A stretch of DNA of 64,000 nt from Phascolarctos cinereus (GCF_002099425.1 NW_018344004.1:1957501-2021500); one strand, 5' to 3'; counted from the stretch's first letter, positions 1 to 11,700 are shown. Notes: generated from the letters alone by a model not told the origin. Numbers and translations are program-made.

Positions 1-269
1 TCTTCACATGGCAAGGATCCCAGTGGAGCATGTGGACCACCTATCAGTTCTCTCTCATCATGCAAAGATCTCATCTTCTCTTTGGATCATAAATCCTCTT
101 GACAACATCCTATATACCCCTTCCCCTTCGTCATTCCTTATTTGTTATGTGTCATAGGCTTCTCATGCCCACCACATGCCTCTCTATTGCCCCACAGGTG
201 ATCTTCAATTTTCATTCTTTGGAGAATATAGTGTTTCAGATTTGCAGCCAGAAAACATTACTTATAGAC
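1..269. other. No recognised feature
   Basis: Pyrimidine-rich AT/CT sequence without a recognisable repeat end, open frame or motif. It may be an old repeat beyond recognition by eye. Confidence 0.4.
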
Positions 270-615
270 CTTTAAGATATATATTTTTTTTAATTTTTAA
301 GTTCTGAACTTTCTCCCTCTCCCTCTCTCTCCATTCAGCACTAGAGAAGACCACCATTTGACACAGATTTACAAACACATGTAAAACTCTATTATGCATA
401 CTTCTATTTATGAGTTATTTCTCTGGAGATGGTTCTGCTTATTTCACCCTTCATTATTCCATACAAGTCTTCCTATTTTTATAATCAAACAGCTCATCGT
501 GTCTTATAGCACAATAGTGTTCCATCACAAACATATGCCAAGACTTTAGCCACTCCCCAATTGATGGGTATCCCCTCAATTTCCAGTACTTTGCCACCAG
601 AAAGAGAGCTATTAT
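270..615 (-). mobile_element. L1 3' fragment (marsupial-type LINE-1)
   Basis: Read on the minus strand, the segment holding GGGGATACCCATCAATTGG and the phrase for a variable count of 'agctctctttctggtggcaa' matches the 3' end of L1 ORF2 in marsupials. It is truncated at its 5' side and abuts a second L1 at about 616. Confidence 0.75.
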
Positions 616-1575
616 GTTTTATTTTATTTTCAATTTGGGTAACAAAACAAGCATTTCATAACACAGTACAGGAAAAAGGATGATTGCACACAAAATTTCA
701 AATCTACCATGTACAACTTGCTATTCCCTCCGAACATAAAACAAAGTTATCACGTCAATTTCTTCTTTGTCCTTTTTTTCTTCCCTCCCCCCACCCTAGA
801 GATGTCTACCATTAAATACAAATAGCTATACATACATGAAATTACTCTACATATACTGCTATTTATCAATTCTTTCTCTGGATGCCAATAGCATCTCTCT
901 TTGTATGTCTTTTACTTTTAATTTCTGTATTTATAATAGTAAAAAATGACAGTCATAGTTCTTAAAACAATATTGTTACTGTATATAATGTTCTCTTGGT
1001 TCTGCTCACTTTGTGCATTTCTTTGCTGCAAGTATCTTAAAATATATAACAATTTTTATCACCTTATCACCTTGGAAAACAGACTTACCAGTGATATTGC
1101 TGGGTCAAAGGATATACACAGTTTTATAACTCTTTGGGCATAATTCCAAATTGCTCTCTGGATGGTTGGTTCAGTTCACAGTTCCACCAACAGTGTATTA
1201 ATGTCTGAATTTTTCCACATCCCCTCTAACATTTGTCATTCCCTTTCTATCATTTTAGACAATTTGCTAGGTGTGGGATATCTAAAAGTTGTTTTAATTT
1301 GCATTTCTCTAATCAATAGTGATTTAGAACATTTTTTTATATGACTATAGACAGCTTTGATTTCTTCATTCAAAAACTGCCTGCTCATATCCTTTGACCA
1401 CTTATCAATTAGGGAATCATATTCTTATAAATTTGACAAAGTTCTCTATATGTTTGAGATGTGTAACCTTTAGCTGAGAAACTGTGTATAATTTTTCCCC
1501 TAATTTTCTGCTTTTCTTCTAATTTTGGCTATATTGGTTTTATTTCTGCAAGAACTTTTAAATTTAATGTAATCA
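616..1575 (-). mobile_element. L1 3' UTR and ORF2 C-terminal fragment
   Basis: The antisense strand carries familiar L1 phrases such as CCCAATTGATGGG-type text in its neighbour and here TGCTGGGTCAAAGG (about 1099), GTTCACAGTTCCACCAAC (about 1174) and ATTTGCATTTCTCTAATC (about 1298). These correspond to the last part of ORF2 and the 3' UTR. The small plus-strand open frames inside are shadows. Confidence 0.85.
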
Positions 1576-1924
1576 CTGATAGGTCTTTGCAGCAAGGAGA
1601 AGCTTAGGGTCATTAAAAATAAGTCGGCAATTTCCCAAAGGTTATCTATCTTTCTCTCCTACAATTGAATTTTGGGAGCTTTTCTCTCAGTCTGTTTTTA
1701 ACATCTGTCAAAGATATATATGCTGACAGAGAAACTCTAATAAATTGTCTACTCAACTGTCTGGACAACTGTCATTATCCTCTTGACCTTTCCTGTATGA
1801 ATAGATACATTAATTCTTCTGAGTAATCTCATTTAAGAGTCTCTTTAATGTTATAAGAAATGATACAACCAATACAATACAACACAAACAGGAATGTCTA
1901 GAGAACATCACCATAATGCCATGG
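1576..1924. other. No recognised feature
   Basis: AT-rich sequence between an L1 and an L2. No gene or clear repeat could be named. Confidence 0.4.
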
Positions 1925-2113
1925 TTGTGAATCTGGTTGGCTAGAAGGATGATTGTGGCCTCTAAAGAAAATTCAGAAGGGATAGCTTTTGTGTGGATAT
2001 AGGGAAAGGAATGGTTTAGGAAGGTATTTCAGTTTTGAACATGTTGAGTTTGAAACATTTATGAAACATTCTATTTGGGACCTGGTTGGGAAAGGGCTTT
2101 AAAAACTAAATGA

Positions 2114-2206
2114 GGGGCAGCTAGGCGGCACAGTGGATAGAGCTCTGGCCTTGGAGTCAGGAGGACTCGAGTTCAAATCCAGCCTCAGACACTTGATGCT
2201 TACTAG
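2114..2206 (+). mobile_element. Marsupial tRNA-derived SINE, 3'-shortened
   Basis: GGGGCAGCTAGGCGGCACAG head with GAGTTCAAATCCAGCCTC box-B-like segment. It stops near TACTAG and runs into a CA repeat. Confidence 0.9.
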
Positions 2207-2226
2207 CACACACACACACACACACA
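2207..2226. repeat. (CA)10 microsatellite
   Basis: Ten CA units directly after the SINE body, replacing its usual 3' half. Confidence 0.95.
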
Positions 2227-2689
2227 ACATAAATAGGGAAGTTCAGAAAGAGGGTTATTTTGAGGAGCAAAGTTCTTTTCGGAAATGCTGACGCTGGATA
2301 CAACTAATAGACCATTGGAGATGCATATCTAAAGCTCAGGAGAAAGGCTGGGGCTGCATAAATAAAGATCTAGGAGTCATGTACATAGAGATGATCATTG
2401 GACTTATGGGAACTCATGAGGTCACAAAACGATATAATACAGAGAGAAAAGAAAAGAGGGTATAGTACAGAACCTTAGAGCACACGTGGATGAGGTGAAG
2501 CAAAGGAGACTGAGAATTATCAGATGAGTAAGAAAGTTACAAAAAGCATGATAAGCAACAGTGTCTAAGAGAAAAGCATGTCCAACAGCATCAAATGAAG
2601 CAAATAGGTCAAAAACAGTAAAAAAAAAAAAAAACCAGTTAAAAAAAAAAAGACCAGAAAATCTGACAATTAAGAGATCATTGGTTAGT

Positions 2690-3390
2690 CAATGGTAGAG
2701 GGGTTGTGGAGAGACAGTCACACTAATGAATCATCAGTGGAGCTGTGAAATTATACAGCCATTCTGAAAAGCAACTTGAAATTAAAGAAGTAACATGCCT
2801 AAACAATGTCCAAACCCTTTGACCCAGAGACTGCATGTCTAGGTATATATCCCAAGAAGATCAATGACAAAAACAAAGGTTCCTTGTATACCAAAATATT
2901 TATTGAAGCCATTTTCATGGTGGCAAAGAATTGGAAACAGAGTAGATGCCCACCCTAAGTAAGTAAGTAGCTCTAAGTAACGATGAGCATGATTAATTCA
3001 GAGAAGCATGGAAGACTTACATAAACTGATGCAAAATGAAGTAAGCAACGGCAGAAAAACAATATACACAATGATTGCAATAATATAAATGGAAGAACAA
3101 CCACCACAAAGCAATTAAAATTGAATGCTACAAAATTATAAAGAACAAGTTTGGTTCCAAAGTAGAAACATAAGAAGATACCTCCCCCCACTCCTTTGCA
3201 GTTGCTGAAGTGCACAGGTGTGTAAAATTACATATAACAGATTTTTTTTCAGTATTTTTGGTTCTGCTGAATTTTCTTTTCTTCCTCTTTTTCTTTTTTA
3301 AGAATTATTTGATATAAAGACTGGATCTTTGGGAGACAGAAGGGAAAGGAATATAAGAAGAAATAAAGGCAATGTAAAATAACAACTGTC
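2690..3390 (+). mobile_element. L1 3' end (old subfamily)
   Basis: Contains TGGCAAAGAATTGGAAACAG (2922-2941), AACTGATGCAAAATGAAGTA and the 3' UTR phrase CCCCACTCCTTTGCAG (about 3185). It ends with a T/A-rich tail. It separates two pieces of the older minus-strand L2. Confidence 0.8.
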
Positions 3391-3399
3391 AATATATTT

Positions 3400-3645
3400 T
3401 CCACTTCTTGATCACTGTTGTATCAACTCTATGTCCACACCAACTACCTTGTTCCTCTCCCAAAGGTGTCTTCACTCCACAACTTTCTAGATCCCCTTTA
3501 TGTTTTGTTTTTCCCTATCAGAATATAAGCTCTTTGAGTATGGATCATCTCATTTTCTTGTTTTTTTTTTATTCACAGCATTTAGTACAATGTCTAGCCC
3601 ACAGCAAGCACTTAATGCTTTATCTACCTTTAAATTTTCTTAATG
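3400..3645 (+). mobile_element. L2 3' end
   Basis: Has the L2 tail order: CCCTATCAGAATATAAGCTC, then ACAGCATTTAGTACAATGTC, then AAGCACTTAATGC. Confidence 0.75.
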
Positions 3646-3689
3646 TTTAAAAATATTAGTAATAATTTTGAAGAATGTAGTTTCACTTG

Positions 3690-4320
3690 AATTCTAAAGT
3701 CCAAAGCCCCATTGCAAAAGGCTGAGAAGACAGTGAGAGAAGTAGAGGCAACAAGTATAGCCAGCTTTATCCAGAAGTTTGGCTTGTAAAATGGAGGAGA
3801 AATACAGGATGATCACTTAAGGGGATGGTAGGGTTTGGTAAAGATTTTTCCAGGATGAGAGACTTGGACCTATTTGTGGGCAGCAGAGAAGAAACTTGTA
3901 TATATAGAGACTGAAGATTAGAGAGAGATCGGCTGGGGGGGGGGGGATTGGGTGGAATCTGCTTCACAGCAGGTAATGGAATCAATGGTACATATAGAAG
4001 GGTAGCCTTTGTAAAGAGAAAAGACTAAGACTCCAATATAGGAGGAAACAATGAGAGACAGGGATTTGAGAGGTAAAGAATTTGAGTCAAGGAGATTTGA
4101 GAGGTAAAGAAAGGAAAAAGAGGGAGTTCACTGTGAATGGTCTCTGTTTTCACAGTAAAATATGAAGATGCCCATTCGAGAGGGAGGAAAGAAGGAATAA
4201 TGTAGGAACTTCAAGTAAAAAAGTTTGAACAGCCACAATGGTGAATAGGACAGAGAATCAATTAAAGGAAGAGCAAAAGGATTATCTTCCTATGGAAAAG
4301 GCCCAGTTGAGATTAGGTAT
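3690..4320 (-). mobile_element. L2 fragment, middle part
   Basis: Antisense L2 text such as AGAGACTTGGACCTATTTGT (about 3858), GGGAGTTCACTGTGAATGG (about 4122) and AGTAAAATATGAAG. It continues in order from the piece ending near 2620. Confidence 0.65.
3935..3947. repeat. Poly-G run
   Basis: About a dozen G's in an L2 fragment. The length may be uncertain or polymorphic. Confidence 0.8.
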
Positions 4321-4329
4321 CATAAATAA

Positions 4330-4578
4330 TGAGGTAACTAAATGGTTCAGCGGATAAAGATCTGGGCCTGGAGTCAGAAACTCGAATTCAAATTCAGCCT
4401 CAGATACTTACTTACTAGTTGTGTGATCCTGAGCAAGTCACTTAATCTCTGTTTGTCTTAATACACCGGAGAAGAAAATGGCAACCACTCCAGTATCTGC
4501 CAAGAAAATGTTACGGCCAGTATAGTCCATGGGGTCACAGAGTCAGACGGGATTGAACAACTAAATAGCAACAATAAA
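4330..4578 (+). mobile_element. Marsupial SINE, long form with the 'gaaatggcaaaccact' tail
   Basis: Degraded head (GGTAACTAAATGGTTCAG), TGTGTGATCCTGAGCAAGTC core, then GAAAATGGCAACCACTCCAG and a GAACAACTAA end typical of the long marsupial SINE. Confidence 0.85.
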
Positions 4579-4726
4579 TCATAAATAACACTGGACCCAC
4601 TTGGCTCAGTCGCATGATTTCCTCTAATTCCATTCATGTGTAATGGTAGCAATATCCCAAGCATTGCCACCACCACCACCACCCCAAAGTTGGCAATTTT
4701 TTCCTTAAAAATACAGAAATTAGCAG

Positions 4727-6145
4727 GCCAGAGCCAAGATAGCTGAAAAAGGCAAGGACTTGCCTGAGTTTTCCCAAATTTCCCTTCTAAACAACTTTCC
4801 ATAACTCCTCAAAACGAATTCTGGAGTGGCAGAACCAACAAAAAGATGAGGGAAAACAATTTTCCAACCAAAACAACTTGTAAGGTTGGAAGGAAAGATG
4901 TATCTCACAGTCCCAAGGTGGAAGAAGAAAGATGGACGCTGATAGAAGAGAGGGAAGATTGGGGGAGGTTGTCGTTAGAAGCCAAACACTTCAGAGGACA
5001 GACAGGGTGAAAGAGAGAGAATAGGATAAAATGGGGGGGGAGGAAATAGGATGGAGAGAACTGTGAAAAAAGAAAATTTGCTACCAGTATCTCTGATAAA
5101 GGCCTCACTTCTCAAATATATAACTGAGTCAAATTTATAAAAATAAGAGCCATTCCCTAACTGATAAAATGGTCAAAGAATATGAGCAGTTTTCAGATGA
5201 AGAAATCAAAGCTATCTATAGTCATATGAAAAAAATGCCCTAAATCACTATTGACTAGAGAAATGAAAATTAAAACAACTCTAATGTGCCATTCATTCTA
5301 CATCTATCAAATTGGCTAACACAACAGAAAATGAAAACAACAAAGGTTGGAGGGGATGCAGAAAAATTGAGGCACTAAAATACACAGTCGTTGGAGTTGT
5401 GAACTGATTCAACCTTTCTGGAGAGCAATTTGAAACTATGGAATATAAACCCATGCATACCCTTTGACCCAGCAATACCACTACTAGGTCTGTATCCCAA
5501 AGGGATTAAAAACAAAAAGGAAAAGGACCTTTAGGTACAAAAATATTTACAGCAGCTCTTTCTGTGGTGGCAAAGAATTGGAAATCAAAGGGATGCTCAT
5601 CAATTGGCAAATGGCTGAACAAGTCACGTTATCCGATTTTGATGGAATGCTATTGTATTATAAGAAATGACGAGTAGGCTTCTTTCAGAACAACCTGGAA
5701 AGACTGACATGAACTGATGCAAAGTGAAATGAGCAGAACTAGAGCACAATGACAACAATATGATATGATGGTAAGCCATGAATGACTTAGCTATTCTCAT
5801 CAATACAATTATCTAAGACAATGCCAAAAGATTCATGATGAAAAATGCTATCCACCTCCAGAGAAAGAACTAATAGAGTCTGAATGTAAATCAAAGCATA
5901 CTTTTTTAACCTTATTTTTCTTGAGTTTTTTTGGTCTGCATTTTCTTTTGTAACATGACTAATATGGAAATATGTTTTGTATGACTGCACATGTATAACC
6001 TATATCAAATTGCTTGCCTTTTCAATGATGGGGGAAGGGGGAAAGGGAGAGAGAATTTGGAACTCAAAATTTAAAAAAAAATGTTAAATTTTTTTACATG
6101 TAATTGAGAAAAATAAAATATAAAATAAATATTTTTAAAATATCA
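4727..6145 (+). mobile_element. Internally deleted L1 (5' end joined to spacer and 3' end)
   Basis: Starts with the L1 5' end (CCAGAGCCAAGATAGCTGAA) and runs to about 4905. It then changes to text like the region between ORF1 and ORF2 (about 4930-5080) and to the last part of ORF2 (from about 5090). It ends in the L1 3' UTR and an A-rich tail (AAATAAAATATAAAATAAAT). ORF1 and most of ORF2 are absent. Phrases such as CCCTTTGACCCAGCAATACC (about 5460) fix the ORF2 part. Confidence 0.75.
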
Positions 6146-6411
6146 AAATTGACTCAAAGTCAATTGGTTGCTTGGGTATTGAAAAAAAAAAAGGATATGA
6201 GGGACTGGAGTTTTTCCCATCAAGCCTATGACTACAGACTAAACTATATTCTGGATGAGCATCCTTTTATACTCTAAATGTTCTTGCCCTGCTATAACTA
6301 AGTAAACCTTCTTCTCCTAACTATTAGATGGACTATTAATATCATATGCCATTATAAGTTTGAACCTAAAATATTGGGACCCTGGCCTAAATCAGGCCCA
6401 GCCCATGACAA
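6146..6411. other. Unclassified sequence
   Basis: Not recognised. The end (about 6376-6415) shares a short similar phrase (GCCTAAATCAGGCCCAGC) with about 16585-16603, so it may belong to an unnamed repeat family. Confidence 0.3.
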
Positions 6412-7380
6412 CTTGTCAGCAGAAGAAGAGATGGGTGGTGGAAGTAATCACTTTTAATTGTGAAGGTATGAGTATTGATAGAGAGTTAAGGGATTCCAGA
6501 GCAGCAGAGGTTATAGTTTGAAATGGTAAGCCACAGGGTTGAGACTGGGGAGGGAGGAAACACTGTGAGATGAAGGGATTGAAAGACACAGTGAGGACGA
6601 ACAATAGGTTTAGGAAGGGTAAGGCATAGGGGAAGATGGAATGATAGAAGATTATAAAAGGGAATTTTTTATCAGAGTAGTGGAATACCTGTGGGTAATT
6701 GCTCTGACTAGCTATCCTTGTGTATAGCTGAGGTGGAATGAAGGCTAGGCCCTGATAGTTGAAAAGTTGGAAGTTTGTTGGCTAAGACATCAACATACAT
6801 AAAGTCCCTTAGTATAAGGGCAAATGTTGGATAGAGAAGATTGTGAACCATATAAACTAAACTTGAAGTAAAGAGGGGAAATGCCATAGGGAATGACAGA
6901 TATGATTATTTTGATTGAGTGATAAATTTTAATAGAATGACCTCAAGGGAAAAGAAGTTGCTAAGGGACGAAGGCAAAGGAAGAGTCCAGAAGTAGCAAC
7001 TCAGACCAAGGAGTATTTGGAATCCTACTCTAAGACCAGCATTTTATTGAAAGGCATGAGATAAAAAGGTAAGCCAGTGTTGTAAAGAAGGGCTAGGGAA
7101 GTGGTGTCATATGAAAGAAACCAGGTCTCTGTGATTGTGAGTAGATCGAAGAAGTAAAGGAGAAAGAGACCTAAAATGAGAGGATATTCGCTAACTATGG
7201 ATCAGGGAGTTCCAGAGGGCACAGTGTAAGGAGAGGACATGACTGGAGTGGGACATGGGAGAGGTAGGATTGAAGTGAATGAGAATGAGAGAAATGGAAG
7301 TAAGGGTTAGGAAAGAGCATGACTTGCGCTTAGGCAAAAGGTTATTCAACATCACAGGGATTTGAAAAAAACTCAATGTA
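6412..7380 (-). mobile_element. L2 fragment, endonuclease-side part
   Basis: Antisense text GGAAGTAATCACTTTTAATT (about 6440), AGGTGGAATGAAGGCTAGG and CCAGGTCTCTGTGATTGTGA (about 7121) matches the 5'-side ORF of L2. It follows the pieces at 1925-2620 and 3690-4320 in the order of one L2. Confidence 0.65.
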
Positions 7381-7394
7381 AATTTAATTTTGTA

Positions 7395-7505
7395 TATTTA
7401 CGTACATGTTGTCCCTCCTAACAGAATGCAAACTCCTTGATGGAAGAAATTTATTGCTTCATTTTTGTCTTTGAATCTCTATCGCATAGCACAATGTCTG
7501 GCACC
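7395..7505 (+). mobile_element. L2 3' end fragment
   Basis: CCTAACAGAATGCAAACTCC followed by AGCACAATGTCTGGCAC. Confidence 0.65.
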
Positions 7506-7689
7506 TCATCATCCTGCCCGGTACCCATCACATCAGCCCTGGTACTCATCAGTATCCTCTGCCCCTGGGTCCCTCTGATGGAGGGGTGAAGTACAGAGCT
7601 CCTCCCACAATCTCTATTTAAGAAGGGCCAACTCTTCCTTCATTTCCCACACAACTGTACTCCTTTGGATTTCTCCATCATGTCCCCAA

Positions 7690-7905
7690 GCTAGGTACCT
7701 TCACTTTTCTCCCCTCCCCCAAACCCGGATTTGCAGATTCCTTTGAGTATTGTCTTTCCTCATTAGAGTGTAAGCTCCTTGTAAGCAAGAAGTGTCTTTC
7801 TTTTTTTCTATTTGTTTCCCCAGCACTTACCACAGTATCTGGAATATAGCAGATGCTTAATAAATGTTTCTTGACTGACATGGCAGATATTTAATAAATG
7901 TTTAT
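7690..7905 (+). mobile_element. L2 3' end fragment
   Basis: CATTAGAGTGTAAGCTCCTT (about 7762), CCCCAGCACTTACCACAGTA and TGCTTAATAAATGTTTCTTG: the standard L2 tail. The last unit is partly repeated (AATAAATGTTTATTG). Confidence 0.85.
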
Positions 7906-8645
7906 TGAGTCAACTTGAACTCCAGGTTTGAACTCCTCCATAATAGCGCTGAACATCCTTTGCAAGCATATATCTCCCTATTTCATGACTCCCCTGATAT
8001 TAATGATAAAACAAGGTTCTCTTTGTTGTTACATCTTTTAAGAAATCTTATCTAATTCTGACATGCGTATGATCTGATTCTAAATCCAATGCACTTTCCC
8101 CTGTACCATATGGATTAGTATAGAAAATCACAAACAAAATATTACTTATTCCCTTTCCTACTTACCTACTTATCAAGCATAAAACTGGAAAAAATGTGAG
8201 TGTTATCAAGTTCATTCTATACCAGTTCCATTTAATTTTGGGTCCAAGTCTCCACTGGCAAAGAAAAGCATAGAAACAAATTTTCTAGAATTATCTAAGA
8301 TAGTTCTGAGTCAAAAGTAGATGTTTAAATTAAATAGTCTGCATCATTGCCTCAACTCTCCCTTTGGCACTGTGAAATATCTGAGGCTAGACATTATCTT
8401 CTTGACCTGTGAAAAGTTCATCTTTCACGTATGTAGCATATCTTAACCCAAAAAGCAATACCAAAGATTCCTACTCCCTTCCTTTTTTACACAGGATGGA
8501 AAACTACAGAGTTTTCAGATGCAGTTACCAAGAGGTGTATCTCACAATAGGAGATTTTGAGCATACCCATTTGTTTACCTATTCACAATTCCCTAGATAA
8601 TTTATTTAGTTTGGCCAGCTTATAGATGAAGCTACCCATTTGTTA
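7906..8645. other. Apparently unique intergenic sequence
   Basis: No recognised repeat or exon. The short open frame at 8409-8600 has no recognised family and no coding features. Confidence 0.4.
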
Positions 8646-8649
8646 TGAC

Positions 8650-9270
8650 CCTGTTGTTCATTTTTTCATTTTTGAAGAAGACCAATGACATCACAGGGTG
8701 ACGTACTGACTTACACATGATTTGGATTTAAGTGAGGCAGAGCTGCACAAAATCATCAACCTCATGCTTCCAGAATCATTGAAGTCCAGTAGCTGGACAA
8801 AAGTCAAGGCAACTGTCGATGGCTGAGGATGCAGCAGAAGACTTTGGCATCTTTGATGTCTGACCAAGCTCTCAGTGCTCCACAGCACCTGCTTTAGCCA
8901 CCTTCATGGCCATTGGAACAAACTGTTCTCATCTGCCCATTCTGCCAGGGGAAGTCTTTATATGCCGGGGGTAGACATTCCCTCTAACTCACCAAACAGT
9001 TTTGAGGCCTATTGATTACCCTCAAACTCATTTAGCTCATTTGCCAAGATGGTTTTACTAAGGTGTGCCCACTGTGCATGCTGCAGCTTCTTGGAGCCAC
9101 AGGTGAGAGCTGGGAGACAGATGGACACCAAAAATAGATGTACAGCCCTAAAAAGGGCTCTGCGAGCCCTCGCGCCAGAGGTGCTAGTTTGATAACCCTG
9201 CGAAAGGGAGCCGACAGAGCTATGGCAGCCCTTCTTTAAAAGATCCTGAGATAGTTAAGCATAGTTCTGA
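8650..9270. mobile_element. RTE-related SINE/LINE fragment
   Basis: TTTTTGAAGAAGACCAATGACATC followed by GTGAGGCAGAGCTGCACAAA resembles a marsupial/monotreme repeat I know as RTE-derived. Later parts (GGAACAAACTGTTCTCATCT, GAGAGCTGGGAGACAGATGG) also recur in marsupial genomes. The family name is from memory and the orientation is not certain. Confidence 0.5.
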
Positions 9271-9522
9271 TACCAGAGTCCTGAGAATCACTGGGGTACA
9301 GTAGGACTCAGCATATTAGGTATCTGCAACTTGGAGTTGGGGAACAACCCTAAGCTTATTTCCAGGGAAGCCTAAATCACAGAGTAGTGATTTACACCTA
9401 TAGGCTTATTTTGGTCTCTTAGTGGGGAAAGTAGGATTCACTGAAAAGGAAAGAGAATTGTATCACTTGGGGCTACTGTGAGCTTTTTGTGCTTTCCGCA
9501 TTATCTGTCTAGTGAAATAAAG

Positions 9523-9712
9523 GCAGCTCAGTGGCACAACGGATAGAGTGCTGGACCCAGAGTCAAGAAGATATGAGTTAAAATCTAACCCTGTGCAAGT
9601 CCCTTAACCTCTGTCTGCCTCAGTTTCCTTAACTGTAAAATAAGGACTATACGAGATAATAATTTAAAGTGTTTAGCACTGTGCTAGTCTATAGTATATG
9701 CTTAAAAAATGC
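9523..9712 (+). mobile_element. CORE-type SINE (MIR/THER-like)
   Basis: Head AAAGGCAGCTCAGTGGCAC, then CCTCAGTTTCCTTAACTGTA, then TTTAGCACTGTGCTAG and TATGCTTAAAAAATGC, the MIR order of tRNA head, core and L2-like tail. Confidence 0.8.
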
Positions 9713-9714
9713 TT

Positions 9715-11465
9715 ATTTCCTTATCTTCTATACTCACTATACATTGTTCTCTTTCATGTTTGCATGGAAAACAGGAACCCTCTTACTCACAACTGTGAAT
9801 GTTTAACAGGCTTCTGAGGTTTCCAAAGAAAAGTCTGAGTGAGGGCAAAATGAGCCAAAGAGATATAACGGAGGAGGAGCAGTCCACCAAGATTAAATCT
9901 AGATTTATGTACACTGGGATCTTATAGCCTTTGGCACTGTGTTGTATTGCAGCTTTATAGCCCAACCTTATTGTTTCTAGACATAATTTCTGTTTCCTAT
10001 TTCAAAAATTGCTGAGATTTTTTTGTAGGTACAGAAAAATAATTGGAAAAATAGAATAAATCAGAAAATAGAATAGGACAAGTCTAACGTATTTATCTTT
10101 TATCTAGATGCACTCAATCCTTAGATATACCTGGTGGCATTTTTCCTTTCATAGAACATCCAAGAAGCTCAGGCAACTTACCATAATCTTCCTTCTTCCT
10201 ATAATTTTCATACACAGGACTGAACCACGTGCTTTAATGTTGATACTGGTAAGCAGCACAAAGCAGCCCAAAAAAAGCACATTAACACTTAAATGCAAGG
10301 CTTGTCTGGCAATAAGGCTAAAGCACAGGCTCTGTGTGTTTACTGAATCCCTGAAAAATGGAGCAAATGCTTATGTCAGACAATCCGGTTGCCATATGAG
10401 TCAATCATTTAGCAAAAGACTGCATTTTTGTACAAATTGAAAGGGTTGGATAAACAATATACCTCAGTTTCTATAATGGAGATAATGACTTTAAATAGAT
10501 TTCCACTTACATGGGGGGCAAAAATTTTCAAACACCAGGAAACCCAGAAAAAGTTCTCTTCCAATTTCTTATGGAAAAGTAAAATGTTTAATGCACAAAA
10601 TAAGAATTTAAGTCACTGCCTCTTACCTTGCCTCTTTACAATCATGAATTCATTTGTGGCAAGATCGTTAACCATTTATTTTCTCCAATGGGTCTCACCA
10701 ACGAAATTACTCAATCTCTACTCTGCATTTATGAAATCACTACAGGCTACAAAACTTAAAGGATGTTAGAAAATGTTTCCAACCTTCCTCCAAACCACAG
10801 TCTGATGGAAACTCTGAAATGGAAAGTCTGGCACTTAAAAGTCTGCTTGTTTTATAATTATAATTCATGATGACAAAAATAAAAAAGGTAGCTTGATATC
10901 AAACACATTACGAGACCAGTTTTAAAAAAAAGTTTATACAGAGAAATAGGATATTCTCTGATCTGAGAAATAAGGTATACAGTAAGAACTACCCTTAGGC
11001 TATACCTCTTCAAATAACATTTTGAATGATAGCTATATACTTGTTAAAACAAAAGCATTTATCATTTTTCACACTGGATAGGCAATACTTCACCTAGTAG
11101 ACAGAAAGATATATCATTTGAGAACAGAACCATTTTCCAAACCAGGAATGGGAAATTCTATTCCATTTTTTGAAAAATGCTAGAAATACTTAGAAGTAGC
11201 TAAACAATAAAAAATTACTAAAGTTATGCAGTTAGAAAAAGCTTGTCTAAAGGCTAACTACAGTGACATGGATGGTAGCAGCATCTCTTGAACTTTTATA
11301 CCAATATTATGATCTTGACTATAGTGGTTATGAAAACAATGGATTTTTTATAGATTCAATTTTTTTAATTGTCACTAATAGAGCTAATTAAAGATGCAGC
11401 AATCTAAATTAGCCAAAAACATCTGTAGCCAAAAATAACAATTAACTATGAAGCTAATTATAATA
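9715..11465. other. Apparently unique intergenic block
   Basis: No recognised repeat family through about 1.7 kb. Two overlapping plus-strand open frames (10108-10440 and 10428-10769) match nothing I know and have no recognised domain. Probably non-coding. Confidence 0.4.
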
Positions 11466-11469
11466 GCTT

Positions 11470-11700
11470 ACTCACATTTATATAATGTCTTGAAGTTTGT
11501 AAGATATGCGATAAGCATCATCTTATTTGACCACTACACTATCCCAATGTGGTAAGACCTATTGATATATCCATTTTACAGACTAGGAAACTGAAGCTAA
11601 ATTGGCCAAGGGTTACACATCTAGTAAGTATCAGAATCAGAATTCAAACCCAAGTCTTCCTGACTTCAGGTTTAGCATCTACTACATAATATTGCCTCTC
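11470..11700 (-). mobile_element. MIR-like SINE
   Basis: CCATTTTACAGACTAGGAAACTG, then CCAAGTCTTCCTGACTTCAG: MIR core read antisense. Confidence 0.75.

Larger units (their letters stand above)
1925..2620 (-). mobile_element. L2 (LINE-2) fragment, RT-side part, with a SINE inside
   Basis: Antisense L2 text: TTTTGAACATGTTGAGTTTG (about 2033), then after the SINE CAAAGGAGACTGAGAA (about 2501) and AGCATCAAATGAAGC (about 2587). It appears to be the 3'-side piece of one L2 copy whose next pieces lie at about 3690-4320 and 6412-7380. Confidence 0.7.

Noticed and set aside
2114-2206. tRNA gene suggested by box-B-like GAGTTCAAATCC
   Set aside because: It is the tRNA-derived head of the abundant marsupial SINE. 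No cloverleaf is complete and the same head recurs many times.
10108-10769. Possible small gene from two overlapping frames
   Set aside because: No recognisable protein family, promoter or splice structure. Kept only as a low-interest observation.
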